A stretch of 64,000 nt of DNA from Mesorhabditis belari (Eukaryota > Nematoda > Chromadorea > Rhabditida > Rhabditidae): assembly GCA_958450365.1 (NCBI GenBank), contig CAUEEP010000067.1, positions 1 to 64,000 of the forward strand. The letters run 5' to 3'. This document shows positions 58,611-64,000 of the stretch, in pieces; position 1 is the first letter of the stretch, and the number at the start of each line of letters is the position of its first letter. The position numbers were made by a program, and so were the translations under genes. The notes under the pieces were generated by a model. It was not told the DNA's origin. It saw nothing but the letters and a program-made list of their open reading frames with translations, and did not search any database.

Positions 58611-59561
58611 TAGTATTCTAGTTTTTGATATCGATATCCTTTGATATTTTTGATATCCTTTTTGATATCCTGCATATCCTAGTCCTAGTAGCATAATCCT
58701 ATGCAAATGCATAACAAGCTGCAAACTTGCGACTTTTTGAAGGTTTTTCCACCAAAGGATCCAACCAAAGCACTTTCCCATTACGCAATGTCTACCGCAA
58801 TGTACTACCAACTTTGATAAGCCTTTCAGATGATGCTATTGATAAAGAAAAACTTCTAAAATAAGCTATTAGATGATCCAAGCAATCAGCCTATTTTCTG
58901 AAGTTAGATTTTTAGATAGATTTTGCTATTTGATGGTAGATATGTACAAAAAAAGCGCTTAAACTTATAAAAAAGCCAAGCAACTGGGACAGGAATAAAC
59001 TGTTAGCTTTTTTTTACTGCTTACTTACTTTTTTAACTACTTACTATTTGATTTGTAACTTGCAATAGTCTAACTTACAATTTTGTAACAGAGTAGTTGA
59101 CAATGATAGCTTAAACATTGACAATGATAGTTTAAATGTTGACAATGATAGCTTACAATGCCAGGATTTGGACAGGACAACAATGCCAGGATTTGGACAG
59201 GACAACAATGCCAGGATTTGGTCTTACGTAATCTGCAAGTAATCAAAGATTGATTGATTGATTTCTTTGAGAGTTTTCAAGGATTTTATGATGATGAAAA
59301 AAACATTTTTCCTTTCTATTGCAAGAAATCTTCTCTTTTTACTGTAAAACCTTTTTTTAAAGTAACATTTGTTAGTCTGTTAGAATCAGAGAGTTTTTCT
59401 GGAAATAGCTTTGTTTTAGATTATAAATTAAATCAAAAATAGATTAGTTTCAATCTTTCTATTAACATTTCAATCTCTCTATTAACATTACAAGCTTTCT
59501 ATTAAGATTTCAAGCTTTCTATTAACATTACAATCTTTTTATTAACATTCCAATCTTTCTA
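58611..59561. repeat. Spacer with several short tandem repeats
   Basis: Repeated TTGATATCC near 58620-58680. ATTGACAATGATAG(C/T)TTAAA three times at 59095-59155. GACAACAATGCCAGGATTTG three times at 59150-59225. TTTCTATTAACATT(A/T)CAATC about six times at 59445-59562. No gene is recognised. Confidence 0.65.
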
Positions 59562-60080
59562 TTAGGTTGATGCATAAGTCTTTTCGTTTTTTTCGTACTT
59601 CTGTTAAAAAGTAACAAATTCACCAATTAATCTATAGTTTGCTCTATAAAAAAAGTGTTTTTTTGTTCAATTTGCATCTTTTTAAATCAATTTCGGTTCA
59701 CTTTCAAGCAAATTCGAGAGTGAAAAACGCCTTTTTCGTAAAAATCTATAAAAAACTCTACGGAAAAATTGGCTGAATGAATTTCTCTGAAATTTTGGCG
59801 AAATATCAAACTTTTTTTTCTCTATCTTTTATCTATTGACACGAAGATAGGTTTTCTTTAGCTAAGGTGTCTAAACCGCATCATCGAGTTAGCCCTTTTT
59901 GACTACCCGACTTCATACTCTCAAGAAAATCCAGGCATTAAATATTTTTAAACCCGTTTTAATGTTATTTTGCAGAAAAATAATTGGTTTTTCTAATGAA
60001 ATCAACCGTAGTTTAATTCGTGCATTTGTTGGCTTGAAACGGCAGACGAAAAGGAACAAAAAGACTTATGCATCAACCTA
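59562..60080. mobile_element. Mariner-type MITE, copy 3, with different terminal repeats
   Basis: The interior (AAGCAAATTCGAGAGTGAAA, TGACACGAAGATAGG, CTAATGAAA) matches copies at 1053-1599 and 34045-34578. The outer ends are TTAGGTTGATGCATAAGTC, close to the classical mariner terminus, instead of TTAGGCTGTCCAGAAAGTC. Confidence 0.85.
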
Positions 60081-60505
60081 TTATTAATTTTACATTCATT
60101 TCCTCAAACTCGCCAAGAGTTGAAGATTTGCTCAGCTGTTTTCTGTTGTCTCCTTTCTCGTCACTCTTCTAGAAGTCTTGTGGTGGTCATAAAATTTGAC
60201 ACAAAGAAAGAGAAAACCCTTTCTTTTTATGGTGGTTCTTTTGAGTAAAAGAACGCCTTTCGTCAAGATCGTCAAGGAAAATGGAGGAGAGAAAATGGGG
60301 TAGAGAGGGCAATAGAGAAGAGGGCAGATCGGTCAACCGCCGGCCAGCTGCGCGCCATTTTCTTTCCCTCTTTCTCTATCAAATCCCTTCCAATAGACAC
60401 TCGATTTCTCAACTTATATTGACTTACAAGCTTTTTCAATATCATTCATAATTTCATTTTTGTCTTTTTATGCTTTTTTTATGCTTTTTTATGCTTTGAT
60501 TAATA

Positions 60506-61025
60506 TTGGGTTGGGGAGAATGAGTCGGCGCCGAAAATCAAAAAAATGTCTAAAACTTCTATTCGACTTCGTCAAATAATATGCGTTTGATATCAGTAGA
60601 ATGGTTAACTAATTCTCTACAAAATGACATTTAAAAGAAAATTCAAACAGCGCCTCCGCTCAAGAAAAAGCCATTTTTTCACAAAAACTACAAACTGTCA
60701 TCTAGAAAAAACCATTGGTGGGATCTTCCTGCAAATTTGGCAACTTAAGTAATTGAATGTGCTCTATCTTTTTTATATAAACACCAAAGAAGGTTTATGT
60801 GAAAGAAACTGTTCAAATGATGAGTCGGACTCTTTGCCATTTTAACCAGCTGCGTTTGGAAGTTCATAAACTCCACGAAAGAAAAGCTTTGTGGAATCTC
60901 TCAAAAGTCATTTTGTAGAGAAATAGTGGATCCTTTTGATGAAACCAAACGTATGTTTAAAGAAGGCTTTATGTGTGCAAAAAGTCCCTTTAAAGTTTGG
61001 CGCCGACTCATTCTCCCCAACCCAA
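60506..61025. mobile_element. MITE with 27-bp perfect terminal inverted repeats
   Basis: TTGGGTTGGGGAGAATGAGT, CGGCGCC is perfectly inverted at the right end (GGCGCCGACTCATTCTCCCC, AACCCAA), flanked by TA. The interior shares the AAATTTGG ... CTCTATCTTTT ... core of the mariner-type MITEs. The perfect ends suggest recent insertion. Confidence 0.9.
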
Positions 61026-61074
61026 TAGATTCATTTATTTACAAATCGAATAGTTACTAGACTTGTGTTTCGGT

Positions 61075-61240
61075 TGGCTCTTTTCGCTTCGGTTTCGGTT
61101 TCGGTTCAACAGAAATCAACCAAAATCTTTCGGTTCAGTTCGGTTGAACCGAAAAGATCCGTTTCTTGGTTTGATTCTGTTTCGTTTCAACCGAAAAGAT
61201 GCGTTTTTCGGTTTGGTTCGGTTAACCAAAACCGAATGTT
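61075..61240. repeat. TTTCGGTT-type simple repeat
   Basis: Dense repeats of TTTCGGTT and its complement AACCGAAA make short hairpins. Confidence 0.8.
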
Positions 61241-61730
61241 GAGAAACTATGTTGATTGTTGTTGATTTTCTTTTAACTATGTTGATTTTCTTTCAACTTT
61301 GTTAATTTTCAGATTCTCCACATATTTTTACATTATAAACCAGATTTTCAGCTCACTAGCTCTATTCGAAAAGTTTTACGCTAATTTTTTTCTGATGTTT
61401 GTTTATGCTCGTTGGTTGCACCCTCATGGAAAAAGGAACGTCACTCATTTTGCCATTTCTTCCATAAAACATCTTTTTTATTGTCTTTGTTACTTAATTT
61501 CACTTTTAATATTAACTGGAAAAAGCTTTTAGTGAAAAAAAAAGTACTATTGTACTCTATGAGTGAAATAAAGTACACCATGAGAGTGCGACCAACGACC
61601 ATTAACGCACATCAGAAAGAAATTAGCGTAAAACTTTTCCGAATAGAGCTAGTGAGCTGAAAATCTGATTTAGAATGTAAAAATATGTGGAGAATCTGGA
61701 AATCAACATAGTTGAAAGAAAATCAACATA

Positions 61731-62648
61731 TTAGGTTGGTAAAAAAGAAATGCGCGTTTTCGTTAAAAGTTTATTTTATTATAAAAACAAGATAACAATA
61801 CATTAATCCAAAAGGTATTTGCCATCTGCATCAATGACTTGTCGCCAACGTTCACGCAGAGAATGGATGCCCTTCTTGAAGAACTCGACCGGCTGCGACT
61901 CGAAGAAGTTGGACACCCAAATTTGGACCTCGTCGCGGCTCTTGAACTTTTTCTCGGCCAAGGAGTGGTGCATTGATCGGAACAGATGGTAGTCGGAAGG
62001 CGCCAAGTCTGGGCTGTATGGCGGATGAGGCAGGACTTCCCAGCCCATTTCTTCAATTTTCTGCTGGGTGATTTTTGCGACATGCGGCCGAGCGTTGTCG
62101 TGGAGGAATTTTGTCGACGCCGTATCCACACCTTGACGTCGCAGCGCCTGGTCCACGCGGTCCAATTGGCCTTGGTAGAGGTTCGCCGTAACGGTTTGAC
62201 CCGAATCCAGAACCTCAAAGTACACCAGGCCTTTACTGTTCCACCAAACACAAAGCATCACCTTTTTTCCGTGGATGTCCGGTTTTGGAGTCGGTTTTGG
62301 AGCTTCACCGGGGTCCAACCACTGCCGCTTTCTTGCTGTGTTGTCGTATTGGATCCACTTCTCACTCTCACGTATCGGATACACTTGGTAGAGGTTCGCC
62401 GTAACTGTTTGACCCGAATCCAGAACCTCAAAGTATACCACAAGCAGGCCCGCAAGCGAAATTTTTTGTCCGACATTTGCTAAACACTCTTTCTTGTAAA
62501 AAAACAAAGTAAACATAGACAAATTATATATCAAACAATGCGCAAGAACACGCTCTTTCCAATAGAATAAACTATTTAAAAAAATCTTTTACTCTGAATA
62601 AAATACAAATCAACAAACACGACGCTCATTTCTTTTTTACCAACCTAA
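61731..62648 (-). mobile_element. Deleted mariner with an internal templated duplication in the transposase
   Basis: Terminal repeats TTAGGTTGGTAAAAAAGAAATG (left) and its near-perfect inverse on the right are flanked by TA. The total is 918 bp instead of about 1.25 kb. The minus strand has a 243-residue open frame (62534-61803) carrying the catalytic half: EKWIQYDN, HDNARPHVAK, and PYSPDLAPSDYHLFRSM (spacing as in DD34D), ending DADGKYLLD. The helix-turn-helix half is gone. A roughly 60-bp segment encoding VYFEVLDSGQTVTANLYQ occurs twice, once in its normal place (about 62175-62235) and once upstream, fused directly before EKWIQYDN, so the usual first catalytic Asp (GDEKW) is lost. The element is defective although its frame is open. 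Confidence 0.9.
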
Positions 62649-64000
62649 TAGTTTCACAACATTTCTCATCAAAAAGAACTGTTTCATAAGGTAGCAGCTC
62701 TCCAGAAAGCCTCTATTCAGCTCTCCAGAAAGCCTTTTCAATTCACCCAAATTTTTCAACCAAACCAGACTTTTGTATGGTTAAAATTAAAGACCAATTA
62801 AAGCTTATCTTAAACTAAAAAAACAACAGCATAACTTTGTATTTTGGGAAATTTTGATTGAAGAAATGATTGAGCTCAGTATCGAGTTAATTCTGACTTT
62901 GATTTGATTTTTTCACGTTCCTTTGTCTCGGAATCTATTAAAACAGTATTTCTTTAAAATTTTAGATTAGATATGAGCTTTATTAGATAGAAGACGAGAC
63001 TTTTTATTTAAATAAAAGTCATAAAAGATCGTTTTGATATCTGGTGGTTTAGAAAACTCGTCGACAAGTTAAATAGGAAAGGAAAAACAACAAGCCAAAT
63101 AGGCAAGGCAAGTCAAATAGACAAGGCAAGCCAAATAAATGCACCCAGACAAAAAATCTAGACATTAGAGCATATAAAACAGTGCTAACCAACTTCCAAA
63201 GCCAATTTTTGGTTCCATTTCCTTTTTTGGCCACTTTTTGGCCACTTTTTGGTTCCATTTCCTTTGGGTTAACGATTTGCCTGTGTGCTATTTTTCTTTG
63301 CCTTGATTTCTTTGCCTTGATCGACCAAAGCGCACCCCCACTCTGCCATTCGACACCAATTGGCTGAATGGTGAAAAAGAAAAAAAAGAATGATCGATTG
63401 GGGTTCGAGGGCCGGTCACTTTCCTGTTCTCCTCTTCCTCTTTTCCCCCCATTTTTCCCCCCTTGCTCCTCCACATTTTCCCCCCCTTGACTACCAAACA
63501 TGCACACACTGGGAAGGACCCTCTTTTCTTGCATAGAGACATACACCTCTTACCCGCGCTGTTTTCCTTTCAATAACACCCATCTTTCTTGCTATTCCCG
63601 ATTTTGATGCGATTCCCACTTGACTCGATTTTGATTTTGCATCACTTTTTTCACTCTTGTATCACTCTTGTTGCTTTTTTAATGCTAACTCTAATTGCTT
63701 TTTAATGCTTTGCCTTAAATTTCTTAAGTTCTTTTACATCTTTGCCATCTTTGACATCTTTGTCAACTTTACTATCGTTAATATGCAAACTTTATCTTTG
63801 ACAACTTACTTTATCATTGAATTTTAGCATATTTTATTCTAGTCTTGATAAATCAGCAGTTTTAGCCTTGTTTTAGCCTTGTTTTAGCCTTGTTTTAGCA
63901 TATTTTATTCTAGTCTTGATATAGTTTTGAATAGAATGGATGAATCTTGACCTAATAAAGCCATTTAGAATATTTCTTCTTATTCCCCTAAAAACTAGAG
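62649..64000. other. Right edge of window, no gene recognised
   Basis: A small duplication (AGCTCTCCAGAAAGCCT) lies at 62696 and 62719. TTTTAGCCTTG is repeated at about 63855-63900, with ATATTTTATTCTAGTCTTGAT on both sides. A GGCCACTTTTTGGTTCC duplication lies near 63229-63260. Minus-strand ORFs around 63050-63540 are compositionally biased and unconvincing. Confidence 0.55.

Noticed and set aside
58512..58811. Minus-strand VVHCGRHCVMGKCF as the missing phosphatase active site
   Set aside because: The HCx5R arginine is absent (Met at that place) and the surrounding residues do not fit the family. It overlaps a MITE end.
63049..63546. 165-residue minus-strand ORF near the right edge
   Set aside because: Composition is driven by poly-pyrimidine and short duplications, with no motif and no splice context.

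Overview
The window looks like a nematode chromosome segment. It is AT-rich. Coding sequence is cut into many short exons by introns that are often only 40-50 nt. Splice acceptors follow the short TTTTCAG-type consensus without a long polypyrimidine tract. Two start codons lie just downstream of such an acceptor, as expected for trans-splicing or a short 5' UTR intron. No species is claimed.

Layout. From 0.2 to 5.6 kb the minus strand carries exon-like pieces of an unresolved membrane-protein gene with apparent in-frame stops. From 7 to 13 kb lie transposon derivatives and a 2.7 kb inverted duplication. A small two-exon gene for a 54-residue protein spans 13.16-15.21 kb (+). At 18.17-24.05 kb (+) is a nine-exon gene for a secreted, very low-complexity Gly/Gln/Arg/Asp-rich protein with Cys-bearing ends. 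At 24.85-36.19 kb (-) is a 33-exon ABCC/MRP-type ABC exporter that I could follow exon by exon with consistent phase except at one junction. The 37-43 kb stretch is mostly tandem repeats and includes a tRNA-like relic whose middle is a 20-bp minisatellite. A mariner element lies at 43.4-44.7 kb. At 44.74-50.37 kb (-) is a five-exon Mpv17/PMP22-family gene whose first intron is almost entirely a 1.5 kb palindrome. From 50.4 to 64 kb there are minisatellites, MITEs, a Merlin-like remnant, a Tc1-like remnant, two exons of a dual-specificity-phosphatase-like gene, and a deleted mariner.

The genes show no operon-like or pathway link. The common theme is repeat invasion. Six introns of the ABC gene are long because each holds one inverted-repeat element, and both the ABC gene and the Mpv17 gene have short exon/intron fragments duplicated elsewhere in the window. 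Transposon groups recognised are mariner (three derivatives), Tc1, piggyBac and Merlin, all defective as read, plus several MITE families. No complete novel multi-gene system was found. The most unusual items are the tRNA relic with the minisatellite, the scattered gene fragments, the long palindromes, and a set of MITEs that share a core but have different termini.
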